Positions 34,753 through 43,294 of a DNA stretch of 64,000 nt are shown piece after piece. Location of the stretch: positions 248,001 to 312,000 of the forward strand of contig NZ_BMZQ01000002.1 of the NCBI RefSeq assembly GCF_014652875.1. The letters are read 5' to 3'. The notes beneath the pieces are model-generated. The model ran no database searches. It was not told the origin of the DNA and saw only the letters and a program-made list of their open reading frames with translations. Every line of letters begins with the position of its first letter. Position 1 is the first letter of the stretch. The DNA is from Tianweitania populi (GTDB lineage: Bacteria; Pseudomonadota; Alphaproteobacteria; Rhizobiales; Rhizobiaceae). Made by a program: the position numbers and the translations under genes.

Positions 34753-35897
34753 GCGAGTCCACAAGCAGCCTCGAACGCGAAGCCGAAGAGACCCGCGCGC
34801 GCATCGCCGATACCGCCGAAACGCTTCGCGCCAAGATGACGCCCGGCCAGATGGTGGACGAATTCACCTCGATCTTCCGTGGCGGTGACACGCAGACTGC
34901 CCTGGTGAACCTCAAGAACCAGGTCCGAGACAACCCGTTGCCTCTGGCGCTGGTTGGTGCCGGTCTGGCCTGGCTTGCCATCGGCAAGGGCACGTCGGTT
35001 TCCACCTCGTCGTTCCGCGACTACGATCGCGACGAACTTCGCGATTATCCGGCGCGCTCCTATCCGGCTGCGGGCTATGAGAGCGATGACCGCGATTTCG
35101 GCGATACCTATGGCGACCAGGATTATTCCCGCTCGACCTATGGTGCTTCGGGTTCAACCTATCGCGGCAGCGGTTCGTCCGATTACGAGCCGGGTACGTC
35201 GGGCAGCGACAATGGTCCGGGTGTGATCGAACGCGCAACCGGTGCCGCTTCGGACGCCTGGGATTCCGCAACGGGTGCTGTCAGCGATGCAGCCGGCGCG
35301 ATTGGCGACAAGCTGTCGGGCGTCGGGTCGTCCGCTCAGCAGGCTGGCTCGCGGGCTGCTCGTGGTGCCGCCGATTACGGTTCGCGCGCTGCTCGCGGCG
35401 CTGCGGATTATGGTTCGCGCACGGCTCGTGGCACGGCGCGTCGTGCCCAGGGTCTAGCGGATTCCGCGTCCGACCTGTTCAACCGCGAACCGCTGGCGAC
35501 GGCGGCTGTTGGTCTTGCCATCGGCGCGCTGATCGGCACGCTTCTGCCGCGCACGCAGACGGAAGACGAGCAGCTCGGCAAGTATAGCGACAACCTGAAG
35601 GAGCAGGCGAAGAACCTGGCTTCCGAAGGTCTCGACCATGCCAAGGAAGTTGCAACCGAGACCTATGCCGCGGCCAAGTCCGAAGCTGAGAAGCAGGGCC
35701 TGAATCCGGCTGGCGTCGAAGTCGGCGACCTGCATCTGGCCGATCGTGTCAGCTCGGTGATCAAGTCGGCCGCACGCGCCGGCGAAGAAGCTGCCCGTGA
35801 CAAGCTCGGCTCAGCTTCGTCGGACGAAGACAAGTCTTCAGATGACAACCAGGGTTTTGAAGGCTCGAAGCCCACGCAAGGTTCGTCGCAGTTCTAA
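34749..35897 (+). CDS. DUF3618 domain protein with disordered repeats
   Basis: 382 residues. The N-terminal DUF3618 segment (EREAEETRARIADTAETLRAKM, residues about 7-28) is followed by a short hydrophobic stretch near LPLALVGAGLAWLAIG. Then comes a long Ser/Gly/Asp/Tyr-rich region with a 33-base tandem repeat (11 residues, GSRAARGAADY). A second hydrophobic segment lies around 260 (LATAAVGLAIGALIGTLLP). The C-terminal 100 residues form charged helices with Ala/Lys/Glu. The function is unknown; the family is linked to envelope and stress loci. It ends the three-gene operon, with a strong terminator after it. Confidence 0.85.
   Translation: MSESTSSLEREAEETRARIADTAETLRAKMTPGQMVDEFTSIFRGGDTQTALVNLKNQVRDNPLPLALVGAGLAWLAIGKGTSVSTSSFRDYDRDELRDYPARSYPAAGYESDDRDFGDTYGDQDYSRSTYGASGSTYRGSGSSDYEPGTSGSDNGPGVIERATGAASDAWDSATGAVSDAAGAIGDKLSGVGSSAQQAGSRAARGAADYGSRAARGAADYGSRTARGTARRAQGLADSASDLFNREPLATAAVGLAIGALIGTLLPRTQTEDEQLGKYSDNLKEQAKNLASEGLDHAKEVATETYAAAKSEAEKQGLNPAGVEVGDLHLADRVSSVIKSAARAGEEAARDKLGSASSDEDKSSDDNQGFEGSKPTQGSSQF
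35346..35435 (+). repeat. In-frame 33-bp tandem repeat inside the DUF3618 gene
   Basis: Two full copies and a partial third of a 33-base unit (35346-35378, 35379-35411, 35412-35435) encode GSRAARGAADY twice and GSRTARGT once. The copies are diverged at third codon positions, so this is an old duplication. Confidence 0.85.
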
Positions 35898-35917
35898 GAA
35901 CCTGTAAGTGCACATCT

Positions 35918-35951
35918 AAAAAGGCCCGGCTGTTCGCAGCCGGGCCTTTTT
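35918..35951 (+). terminator. Strong bidirectional terminator
   Basis: Perfect 15-bp stem AAAAAGGCCCGGCTG / CAGCCGGGCCTTTTT with a TTCG tetraloop. It serves the DUF3618 gene on the + strand and purU, ending at 35960, on the - strand. Confidence 0.93.
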
Positions 35952-35959
35952 GTTTGGGA

Positions 35960-36868
35960 TCAGCCCATGCGTTCTGATGCGTAGCTGCCGGGGCTCGCCG
36001 GGAAGACGATGGTCTTGTTGCCGTTAAGGAAAACGCGGCGGTGGATATGGGCATGGATGGCGCGGGCCAGCACCTGCGCTTCCACATCGCGGCCCATCGA
36101 GACATAATCTTCCGGGCTCTGCGCATGGGTTACGCGCACCGTGTCCTGCTCGATGATCGGACCTTCGTCGAGATCGGCCGTCACATAATGGCCTGTCGCG
36201 CCGATCAGCTTCACGCCGCGCTGATAGGCCTGCTTGTAGGGGTTGGCGCCCTTGAAGGACGGCAGGAAGGAATGGTGGATGTTGATGATCTTGCCCGACA
36301 TTTTTTGGCACATCGTGTCCGACAGAACCTGCATGTAGCGGGCGAGCACGATCAGGTCCGTGCCGGAGCTTTCCACCAGCTCCATGATGCGGCCTTCGGC
36401 CTGCTGCTTGTTTTCCTTGGTGACCGGGATGTGGTGGAAGGGGATGTCGTGGTTCACGACGACCTTCTGGTAGTCGAGATGGTTCGACACCACGCCGACG
36501 ATGTCGATCGGCAATGCGCCGATGCGCCAGCGGTAAAGCAGGTCGTTCAAGCAATGGCCGAAGCGCGATACCATCAGCATGACCTTCATGCGCTTGTCGG
36601 CATCGTGGATCTCGGCACTCATGTCGAAGCGCTCGACGATCGGTTGCAGGCCTTCGGTGAGTTCGTCCAGGCTGACGCCTTCTTCCGACACGACGCTGAT
36701 ACGCACGAAGAAGCGGCCGGTATCGAGATCGTCGAACTGCGAGGCATCGATGATGTTGCAGCCCTTTTCGGCGAGGTAGCCGGACAGCGCCGCAACGATG
36801 CCGCGTGTGGATTTGCACGTGACCGTCAGGATGAACTTCGTTGCAGGCATTGATGCAGCTTTCGACAT
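35960..36868 (-). CDS. purU: Formyltetrahydrofolate deformylase
   Basis: Hydrolyses 10-formyl-THF to THF and formate, balancing one-carbon pools. 302 residues: an N-terminal ACT domain (about 8-85, TCKSTRGIVAALSGYLAEKG) and a C-terminal formyltransferase-like hydrolase domain. The catalytic segment is NIHHSFLPSFKGANPYKQAY, with GATGHYVTADLDEGPIIEQD carrying the conserved Asp. ATG at 36868 has GGGAGGG five bases upstream; 36850 is a shorter alternative. It is divergent from the gluconokinase gene. Confidence 0.96.
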   Translation of the reverse strand: MSKAASMPATKFILTVTCKSTRGIVAALSGYLAEKGCNIIDASQFDDLDTGRFFVRISVVSEEGVSLDELTEGLQPIVERFDMSAEIHDADKRMKVMLMVSRFGHCLNDLLYRWRIGALPIDIVGVVSNHLDYQKVVVNHDIPFHHIPVTKENKQQAEGRIMELVESSGTDLIVLARYMQVLSDTMCQKMSGKIINIHHSFLPSFKGANPYKQAYQRGVKLIGATGHYVTADLDEGPIIEQDTVRVTHAQSPEDYVSMGRDVEAQVLARAIHAHIHRRVFLNGNKTIVFPASPGSYASERMG

Positions 36869-37066
36869 TGGAACCCTCCCCTTGGCCGGCCGTCTAGGAT
36901 TTCGCTGAAGTTTCACTCAACGGCTCGTCAGAAATCGACGTCCCCTGATAATCCAGCGTCTTCCCGGTGCAAGGGCTTTCTGTGATGCGAAAAGATGCGC
37001 ATGCCGAGATCGGAGCCCACCGCTTTCCGGCTTGGGCGGTTGGCAGCCTTGCTTTATAGAAGTGCC

Positions 37067-37606
37067 ATGCAGACCATCACCGCACGGCTCGTTTCCACCC
37101 ACTTCGTCATCATGGGCGTGGCGGGATCGGGCAAGACCTCTATCGGGCAGATGCTTGCCGCGAAGCTCGATGCCGACTTCATCGATGGCGACGACCTGCA
37201 TCCGCAGAGCAATATCGACAAGATGGCGCATGGCATTCCGCTGACGGATGCCGACCGCGCACCGTGGCTGCAGGCTGTCGGAGAAACGCTGCATGGGCAT
37301 GCGCAGCGTTTGATCGTCGGTTGCTCGGCCTTGAAGAGAAGCTACCGTGATCAGATCCGGGCCGCTGCCGGGCGGCCGGTGACGTTCCTTTACCTTGACG
37401 GTTCGCGGGCTTTGATCGCCGAGCGCATGGGCAAGCGCGAACGGCACTTCATGCCGCTGTCACTGCTGGACAGCCAGTTCGCTGCCTTGCAGGTGCCTGA
37501 GCCCGACGAAGATGCGATCACCGTTTCGATCGATGCCGAGCCCGGTGCCGTGGTGGACGCGCTGGTGAGAGCGATTAATGACGGCGCAGAGCCGACCGTC
37601 GCCTGA
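37067..37606 (+). CDS. gntK: Gluconokinase
   Basis: Phosphorylates gluconate to 6-phosphogluconate, feeding the pentose phosphate or Entner-Doudoroff route. 179 residues, the usual size for GntK. The P-loop is MGVAGSGKTSIG (about 16-27), then the family motif FIDGDDLHPQSNIDKMAHGIPLTD, in which the Asp-Asp-Leu-His-Pro stretch is diagnostic. CSALKRSYRDQIR and KRERHFMPLSLLDSQ follow. The ATG at 37067 was preferred to the ORF start at 36995, which lies in the intergenic region. It ends two bases before the 3' end of the convergent sigma factor gene. Confidence 0.95.
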   Translation: MQTITARLVSTHFVIMGVAGSGKTSIGQMLAAKLDADFIDGDDLHPQSNIDKMAHGIPLTDADRAPWLQAVGETLHGHAQRLIVGCSALKRSYRDQIRAAAGRPVTFLYLDGSRALIAERMGKRERHFMPLSLLDSQFAALQVPEPDEDAITVSIDAEPGAVVDALVRAINDGAEPTVA

Positions 37607-37608
37607 GA

Positions 37609-38235
37609 TCAAGCTGCCGCGCTTGCCTGCAGCGGCCTGACCATCGGCGTAAAGGCTTCGATCGCCGTTCGCGGCGACGTTTCACCCAGAAGCTCCAGCA
37701 GCGTGGATCGCGCGCGGTTGAGCCTGCTTTTGATCGTGCCGATGGCGCAATTGCAGATGCGGGCGGATTCTTCATAGGAAATGCCGAGCACGCCGATCAG
37801 GATCAGCACCTCGCGCTGCTGCGATGGCAGAGCATTGATGGCGACTTCAATTTCCGTGCCGCGAATGGTCCATTCCTGCGTGGCTTCCGCCGTCGGCAGC
37901 GACGAAACGCAATCCGCCCCACCCGGCGCTTCGCGCTTGCGCAGCTTGGCGCGCGTGTAGAACGTGTTGCGCATGATGGTGAAGAGCCAGGATTTCAGCC
38001 GCGTTCCCGGCTGGAACTGGCGGATGTTGGCGATGCCTTTCATCAGCGTTTCCTGCACGAGATCGTCGGCATCGGACGGGTCCGGGCAGAAAGTTCGTGC
38101 AAAGGCCCGCAAGGCCGGGATCAGCGCGACCATTTCAGCCGACGCCTGCGGCATGGCGGAAGCCGCGCCTTGCTCCTGATTGTCGGAAGCGTCGCTGTCC
38201 TGATCGGCAAAACGGTCTTCTGCGTCCAAGCTCAC
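37609..38235 (-). CDS. ECF-type RNA polymerase sigma factor
   Basis: 208 residues. Sigma-70 region 2 (about 37-100) reads ADDLVQETLMKGIANI and WLFTIMRNTFYT; region 4 (about 130-190) has LPSQQREVLILIGVLGISYEE and AIGTIKSRLNRARSTLLELL. A 30-residue acidic N-terminal extension precedes region 2. The sequence resembles the EcfG/ECF15-like branch of alphaproteobacteria, but no PhyR or NepR gene is beside it, so an EcfG role is not proven. GTG at 38235 is preceded by GGGGAG. No anti-sigma factor is adjacent. A GGAAC-type promoter candidate lies in the divergent spacer. Confidence 0.9.
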   Translation of the reverse strand: MSLDAEDRFADQDSDASDNQEQGAASAMPQASAEMVALIPALRAFARTFCPDPSDADDLVQETLMKGIANIRQFQPGTRLKSWLFTIMRNTFYTRAKLRKREAPGGADCVSSLPTAEATQEWTIRGTEIEVAINALPSQQREVLILIGVLGISYEESARICNCAIGTIKSRLNRARSTLLELLGETSPRTAIEAFTPMVRPLQASAAA

Positions 38236-38417
38236 TGATCACTCCCCTTCCAAGACATTGGTAGGGTTTCACAGGCATGGGCGGGCCACGAGCACATAAG
38301 TTAAGAGGAACGCAATAAATGCGCGGACTTCAGGCGGGCCGCTTTGACGGCCGCAGGGCCAACAACCTGTCGGCTAACATATGACAGATAAGACGCTTCT
38401 AATACGCTGAAATCAAA

Positions 38418-38442
38418 GGAACTTTCGGTTGAGCTCTCGGTT
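38418..38442 (+). promoter_or_regulatory. Candidate ECF-type promoter, GGAAC-N16-GGTT
   Basis: GGAAC at 38418-38422 and GGTT at 38439-38442, 30 bases before the exported esterase gene. Spacing and both boxes are identical to the element at 33455. It lies in the spacer next to the sigma factor gene. A motif match only. Confidence 0.42.
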
Positions 38443-38471
38443 GCGCAGGACACCCAACACGAGGCAAGCCC

Positions 38472-39521
38472 ATGCACATGACATCGAACCGGTTCGCAGC
38501 CGTCGCTCTGCTCGCGGCCAGCGTTATCTTCCCGCCCGCAGCATTTGCTGCAGACCCCTCTCCGGAAATGAAGGCCGTGCTCGACAAGCTGACCGATCTC
38601 GAGGTCAAGCCGATCCACACGCTGTCCGTGCCGGATGCTCGCAGCCAGGCGACGCCTGCCGATGCCGCCAAGGCTGTGCAGCTGGAAAAGAGAATTCCGT
38701 CTGCGCCGGAATCCAAGGTCCTCACCAAGGACATCAGCATTCCTACGAAAAACGGTGCCCTTGCCGCCCGCGTTTACACGCCGGATGGTGCTGCCAAGGA
38801 GGCCTTGCCGGTGGTCGTGTATTTCCACGGCGGCGGCTGGGTCATTGCCGACATCAACGTGTACGATTCAACGCCGCGCGCGCTTGCTGCCGGTGCCAAT
38901 GCGATCGTGATTTCGGTTGAGTATCGCCACGCCCCTGAAAACAAGTTCCCGGCAGCGCATGAAGATGCGTGGAATGCCTATACCTGGGCGGTCGAGAATG
39001 TTCATACGCTGAACGGCGACGCCAAGCGCATCGCGGTTGCAGGCGAAAGTGCTGGCGGCAACCTCGCTGCCAATGTCGCGCTGATGGCCAAGAAGAACGA
39101 GACCACTCAGCCGGTTCACCAGCTGCTGGTGTACCCGGTGGCCGGCAACGACATGAACACTGAATCCTACAAGGAAAACGCGGAAGCCAAGCCGCTCGGC
39201 AAGGCCGATATGGAATGGTTCGTGAAGAACGTGTTCCCGTCCATGGACGAAACCAAGGACGAGCGTTTGAACCTGGTTGGCCGCACCGACCTCAAGGGTC
39301 TGCCATCGGCAACCGTGATCACCGCCGAGATCGATCCGCTGCGTTCCGAAGGCCAGGCCTATGCCGCCAAGCTGAAGGAAGCCGGCGTCGAGGTGAATGC
39401 CAAGACTTATCCCGGCGTGACGCATGAGTTCTTCGGCATGGCCAAGGTCGTACCAGCCGCCAAGGAGGCCACGGATCTCGCCGTTGCCGACCTGAAGGCT
39501 GCTTTTGCCAAGACCAAGTAA
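38472..39521 (+). CDS. Exported alpha/beta hydrolase (HSL family esterase/lipase)
   Basis: Serine esterase of the hormone-sensitive-lipase type. 349 residues with a signal peptide (cleavage after AFAA, about residue 27). The oxyanion motif HGGGW lies near 119, the nucleophile elbow GESAGG near 193. The acid and base are in ITAEIDPLRSEG and GVTHEFFG. GAGG lies seven bases before the ATG. Periplasmic location is indicated by the signal; the substrate is unknown. It is followed after 25 bases by the DUF4142 gene, probably as a two-gene unit under the GGAAC element. Confidence 0.92.
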   Translation: MHMTSNRFAAVALLAASVIFPPAAFAADPSPEMKAVLDKLTDLEVKPIHTLSVPDARSQATPADAAKAVQLEKRIPSAPESKVLTKDISIPTKNGALAARVYTPDGAAKEALPVVVYFHGGGWVIADINVYDSTPRALAAGANAIVISVEYRHAPENKFPAAHEDAWNAYTWAVENVHTLNGDAKRIAVAGESAGGNLAANVALMAKKNETTQPVHQLLVYPVAGNDMNTESYKENAEAKPLGKADMEWFVKNVFPSMDETKDERLNLVGRTDLKGLPSATVITAEIDPLRSEGQAYAAKLKEAGVEVNAKTYPGVTHEFFGMAKVVPAAKEATDLAVADLKAAFAKTK

Positions 39522-39546
39522 CTGTCCCTTTAAAGGAACCAGACCC

Positions 39547-40065
39547 ATGAAACAGGTCCTCAGTGCCGTTGCCATCAGCCTTCTTCTCGCCTCCTCCGCG
39601 ATGGCGCAGGAAAAGGCCGGCGATCCAGACATGGCCGCTGCGGCGATGAAGGTGGAAACGCCGAAATTCGTCGAGATGGTCGCCAGCTCGAACATGTTGG
39701 AGATCGAGTCCAGCAAGCTTGCCGAAAAGAAGTCCAAGGATGAAGACATCCAGGCCTTCGCCAAGCATATGATCAAGGATCACACCAAGGCTGGCGAAGA
39801 TCTGAAGGCGACGGGACAGACCCCGCCAATAAAGTATGCTCCCAAGCATGCCGCGATGATGAAGCTGTTGGAAAATGCCGAAGGCAAGGACTTCGACGCG
39901 CTTTACATCGACATGCAGACGCAGGCGCATATGGAAGCCGTGATGCTGTTCCGCACCTATGCAGGTTCGGGTGACGACGAGAAAGTCGTCGCCTTTGCAA
40001 AGAACACTTTGCCCGCACTCGAGATGCACATGGATCACATCAAGAAGATCGTCGCCAAGAAGTAA
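39547..40065 (+). CDS. DUF4142 exported protein
   Basis: 172 residues: a signal peptide (MKQVLSAVAISLLLASSAMA-Q) followed by an all-helical ferritin-like DUF4142 domain. Family features are FVEMVASSNMLEIESSKLA, IQAFAKHMIKDHTKAGEDLK and the C-terminal LPALEMHMDHIKKI. Members are periplasmic, often near stress-response genes, and of unknown function. AAAGGAACC precedes the ATG at 39547. A terminator follows at 40084. Confidence 0.9.
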   Translation: MKQVLSAVAISLLLASSAMAQEKAGDPDMAAAAMKVETPKFVEMVASSNMLEIESSKLAEKKSKDEDIQAFAKHMIKDHTKAGEDLKATGQTPPIKYAPKHAAMMKLLENAEGKDFDALYIDMQTQAHMEAVMLFRTYAGSGDDEKVVAFAKNTLPALEMHMDHIKKIVAKK

Positions 40066-40083
40066 GTGTGTGACATCAATGAA

Positions 40084-40117
40084 CGGCCCGCACATCAAGC
40101 GCGGGCCGCTTTGTTCT
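40084..40117 (+). terminator. Terminator after the DUF4142 gene
   Basis: Eight-bp GC stem CGGCCCGC / GCGGGCCG followed by the T-rich stretch CTTTGTTCTT, 18 bases past the stop. Confidence 0.75.
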
Positions 40118-40214
40118 TGAGACTGAAAAGCTTGAATATCGACTGTTTCGGCAACGACTTCTTAGGTCGTTCGCGCCGACACTGCTCCCCGCAAGATCTG
40201 CCGGGACTTGATTT

Positions 40215-41258
40215 ATGCCGCATCCTTCAACGCAAATGCGTATGCCGCGCCTCGATGGCGGAACCGTCGATGAGCATCTGCGTCTGGCGGCCCTGCAAAG
40301 CTACGACATTCTCGACACGCCGCGCGAAGAAGCCTTCGACCGGGTGGTGCGGCTGGTGCGCAACATCTTCGATGTGCCGATCGCCTTTATCTCGATGATT
40401 GCGGCCGACCGGCAATGGACGAAAGCCTGCATCGGCCTGCCCGACAACAATCTTGACCGCAAGGTCACCTTCTGCCGCCTGGTGCTGCAAAGCGGCGAGC
40501 CAGTCGTCATTCCCGACCTCAGCGAAGATGACAGGCTGAAGGACAATCCGTTTGTGACCGGTCCGGCGCATATGCGCTTTTATGCCGGCATCCCCTTGCG
40601 CACGCTCGAAGGCTTTACCCTCGGCACGCTTTGCGCGATCGACAACAAGCCGCGATCGTTCACGCCAACCAACCTTGAGGTGCTGACCGACCTGGCCGCC
40701 ATCGTCATGCACGAGCTCGAACTGCGCCGTACGGCCGAAGTCGATGTGCTCACCAAGGTCCTGACGCGGCGCGCCTTCAACGGCCAGGCCAAGCAGGTGC
40801 TGGCGCTGATGGACCGACAGGAGCGCCCCTCCTCCATCATCATGCTCGATATCGACCGCTTCAAATCGATCAACGACACTTATGGCCACGCTACGGGCGA
40901 CCGCGTTCTGTCCGAAGTTGCCGGTATCTGCCAGGCGCAGATCCGCTCCACCGACCTGATCGGCCGGCTCGGCGGCGAGGAGTTCGCCATTCTCCTGCCC
41001 GGCAGCGAAGGGAAAGACGCTCTGCGGATCGCCGAGAAGATCCGCAAAGCGATTGCCGCGGCCAGGATCGACGTTGGCAATGTGGCGCTGTCGGCGACGT
41101 CCAGCTTCGGCATTGCGACGGTGGAGACAGAGGCGAAAGACCTGAATGCCCTGCTCGGCCTTGCCGACGCCGGCCTATACATGGCCAAATCGCGTGGGCG
41201 CAATTGCGTGGTCAATCTTCAGGCCGAGATGAAGATGGACCAGCAGAAACAAGCCTGA
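40215..41258 (+). CDS. GAF-GGDEF diguanylate cyclase
   Basis: 347 residues without transmembrane segments. A GAF sensor domain (about 25-170, with FDVPIAFISMIAADRQWTKA and AGIPLRTLEGFTLGTLCAID) is followed by a GGDEF domain (about 178-340). The active site is GGEEF, preceded by an intact I-site RSTD five residues upstream, so product inhibition by cyclic di-GMP is expected. MLDIDRFKSINDTYGHATGD carries the metal-binding Asp. It is monocistronic, with ATG at 40215. The GAF ligand is unknown. Confidence 0.92.
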   Translation: MPHPSTQMRMPRLDGGTVDEHLRLAALQSYDILDTPREEAFDRVVRLVRNIFDVPIAFISMIAADRQWTKACIGLPDNNLDRKVTFCRLVLQSGEPVVIPDLSEDDRLKDNPFVTGPAHMRFYAGIPLRTLEGFTLGTLCAIDNKPRSFTPTNLEVLTDLAAIVMHELELRRTAEVDVLTKVLTRRAFNGQAKQVLALMDRQERPSSIIMLDIDRFKSINDTYGHATGDRVLSEVAGICQAQIRSTDLIGRLGGEEFAILLPGSEGKDALRIAEKIRKAIAAARIDVGNVALSATSSFGIATVETEAKDLNALLGLADAGLYMAKSRGRNCVVNLQAEMKMDQQKQA

Positions 41259-41381
41259 TCGTTCTTCTTTATCGAACGATCAATCGCCGAACCGTGACCT
41301 AGCGTGAACGATATGGCGTAGGCATCTTAGGATCATGCAGCGGCAACACAGCCGCGCCCTGCAATGGGAGCAAGATCCTCG

Positions 41382-42245
41382 ATGCCGACCCCTGTCACCT
41401 CATCTTCCACGCCGCTGCGGATCGGTAAGGTCACGCTGACGGTGAACGATCTCGCAGGAGTCAGCGCCTTTTACCAGAAGGTGTTGGGTCTTGCCCTCTT
41501 GGACCAAACGGATGGCGTCGCGCGGCTCGGCGCGGGAAGCAGCGTCTTTCTGGAGTTGGTGGGTGATGCCTCAGTGCCCCGCTCGTCGGCGCGCGAGGCC
41601 GGTCTGTTTCACACCGCCTTCCTGCTTCCGACCCGCGCCGATCTCGGCAGCTGGATTGACTATCTCGCCCACAACCGCTTCTCCATCCAGGGCGCATCCG
41701 ACCATGCGGTGAGCGAAGCGCTTTATCTGGCGGACCCGGAAGGCAACGGTATCGAAGTCTATGCCGACCGCTCCTCTTCGGAATGGCCTTATCCCGATGG
41801 CAAGCTCGGCATGACCACGGAGCGGCTCGATATCGACAACCTGCGAGCTGCGGCGGCCGGTCTGGAGTGGCAGGGCGCGCCGGCGGGATCGACCGTCGGG
41901 CACGTGCATCTGCAGGTCGGCGCCACGCCTGACGCCGATGCCTTCTATGCCGATGCGCTCGGCCTCGATATCACCGCGCGCTATCCCGGCGCGAGCTTCT
42001 ACAGCTCGGGCGGCTATCATCACCACTTCGCCGGCAACATCTGGAACAGTCGCAATGCTGGCAAACGTGTGCCCGGTTCTACCGGCCTGCGCGAGGTCGA
42101 ACTGCTGGCCGCCGATCCCGCGAGTTACAATAAGACGACTGCCCGGCTCGAAGCAGCGGGCATCGCAGTCCACCAGCAAACGAGCGGCATCCGGTTTGAA
42201 GATCCGTGGGGCACAGCGCTCAGCCTCAGCCAGAAGGAAATCTGA
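41382..42245 (+). CDS. VOC family protein, two glyoxalase-like domains (CatE-like)
   Basis: 287 residues made of two vicinal-oxygen-chelate units (about 12-135 and 165-285). Unit 1 begins LRIGKVTLTVNDLAGVSAFY; unit 2 has VGHVHLQVGATPDADAFYAD and GGYHHHFAGNIWNS. The His and Glu positions (HVHLQV, HHHFAG, GIEVYADR) resemble catechol-2,3-dioxygenase CatE-type proteins. The exact reaction is not known. The start at 41382 is preferred to ATG 41364 because only it has GGGAG upstream, though at long spacing. The hydroquinone reductase gene follows after two bases, so aromatic or quinone metabolism may be shared. Confidence 0.85.
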   Translation: MPTPVTSSSTPLRIGKVTLTVNDLAGVSAFYQKVLGLALLDQTDGVARLGAGSSVFLELVGDASVPRSSAREAGLFHTAFLLPTRADLGSWIDYLAHNRFSIQGASDHAVSEALYLADPEGNGIEVYADRSSSEWPYPDGKLGMTTERLDIDNLRAAAAGLEWQGAPAGSTVGHVHLQVGATPDADAFYADALGLDITARYPGASFYSSGGYHHHFAGNIWNSRNAGKRVPGSTGLREVELLAADPASYNKTTARLEAAGIAVHQQTSGIRFEDPWGTALSLSQKEI

Positions 42246-42247
42246 TC

Positions 42248-43225
42248 ATGCTGGTTGACGGCAAGTGGACGGAAGACTGGCAGCCGGTTCAGGCCAAGGA
42301 TGCCAAAGGCGGCTTCGTTCGCCAAACATCGAGCTTCCGGAACTGGGTGACGCCCGATGGCAGTGCTGGCCCCACCGGCGAGGGCGGCTTCAAGGCGGAA
42401 GCCGGTCGATACCATCTTTACGTCGCGCTGATCTGCCCTTGGGCCTCGCGCACGCTGATCGGCCGCAGACTGAAGGGGCTGGAAGATGCGATCTCATTGT
42501 CGATCGTGGAGCCGGTGCTGACCGACCAAGGCTGGCGCTTCGGCTCCTACCCCGGCGCGACCGGGGATGCGGTCAACGGCGTCACCTATATGCACGAGCT
42601 TTATACGCGCGCCGACCCGCATTTCACTGGCCGCGCCACCGTGCCAGTGTTGTGGGACAAGCAGCGCGGCACGATCGTCAACAACGAGTCCGCCGACATC
42701 CTGCGCATGCTCAACAGCGGCTTCGGCGATCTGGCGGATGACACCTTCGAGTTCTACCCCGAAGCCTTGCGTGAGGAGATCGATGCGCTGAACGCTGAGA
42801 TCTATCCCAAGCTGAACAATGGCGTTTACCGCGCCGGCTTTGCCACTACGCAGATTGCTTATGAAGAAGCGTTCAACGATGTGTTCGCCACGTTGGAAAC
42901 GCTGGAAGGCCGGCTAAGTGACGGCCGGCGCTTCCTGGTTGGCGAGTCGTTGACGGAAGCCGATATCCGCTTGTTCGTGACGCTGGTGCGGTTCGATGCC
43001 GCTTATTACGGGCTGTTCAAGACGAACCTCAAGCGCATTGCCGATTATCCGCATCTGTCTGGTTATCTCGATACCATGCTGGCGGTGCCTGGTATTCGCG
43101 AGACAGTCGATATCGACCACATCAAGCAAGGCTATTACTCGATCAAGGCGCTGAACCCCAACGGTATCGTGCCGGTCGGTCCGGATCTGCCGGGATTGGA
43201 CCCGGTAGAGCCTGCGGCCGCTTGA
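42248..43225 (+). CDS. Glutathionyl-hydroquinone reductase (Xi-class GST, YqjG/ECM4 type)
   Basis: Reduces glutathionyl-hydroquinones with glutathione. 325 residues, the expected length. The catalytic Cys63 sits in ICPWASRTLIGRRLKGL, the Xi-class hallmark. Other landmarks are VPVLWDKQRGTIVNNESADI, the C-terminal helical domain with ADIRLFVTLVRFDAAYYGLF, and NPNGIVPVGPDLP. ATG 42248 has AAGGAA upstream and lies two bases after the VOC gene stop. A terminator follows directly. Confidence 0.94.
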   Translation: MLVDGKWTEDWQPVQAKDAKGGFVRQTSSFRNWVTPDGSAGPTGEGGFKAEAGRYHLYVALICPWASRTLIGRRLKGLEDAISLSIVEPVLTDQGWRFGSYPGATGDAVNGVTYMHELYTRADPHFTGRATVPVLWDKQRGTIVNNESADILRMLNSGFGDLADDTFEFYPEALREEIDALNAEIYPKLNNGVYRAGFATTQIAYEEAFNDVFATLETLEGRLSDGRRFLVGESLTEADIRLFVTLVRFDAAYYGLFKTNLKRIADYPHLSGYLDTMLAVPGIRETVDIDHIKQGYYSIKALNPNGIVPVGPDLPGLDPVEPAAA

Positions 43226-43240
43226 TCCGCCTTCAAGCGA

Positions 43241-43275
43241 AAGGCCCGCGCCGTTTCCGACGCGGGCCTTCTTTG
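43241..43275 (+). terminator. Terminator between GS-HQR gene and autotransporter gene
   Basis: Ten-bp stem AAGGCCCGCG / CGCGGGCCTT followed by CTTTG. It lies between two convergent genes and could act for both. Confidence 0.82.
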
Positions 43276-43294
43276 TTGGTGCGGCTCAGTTTGA

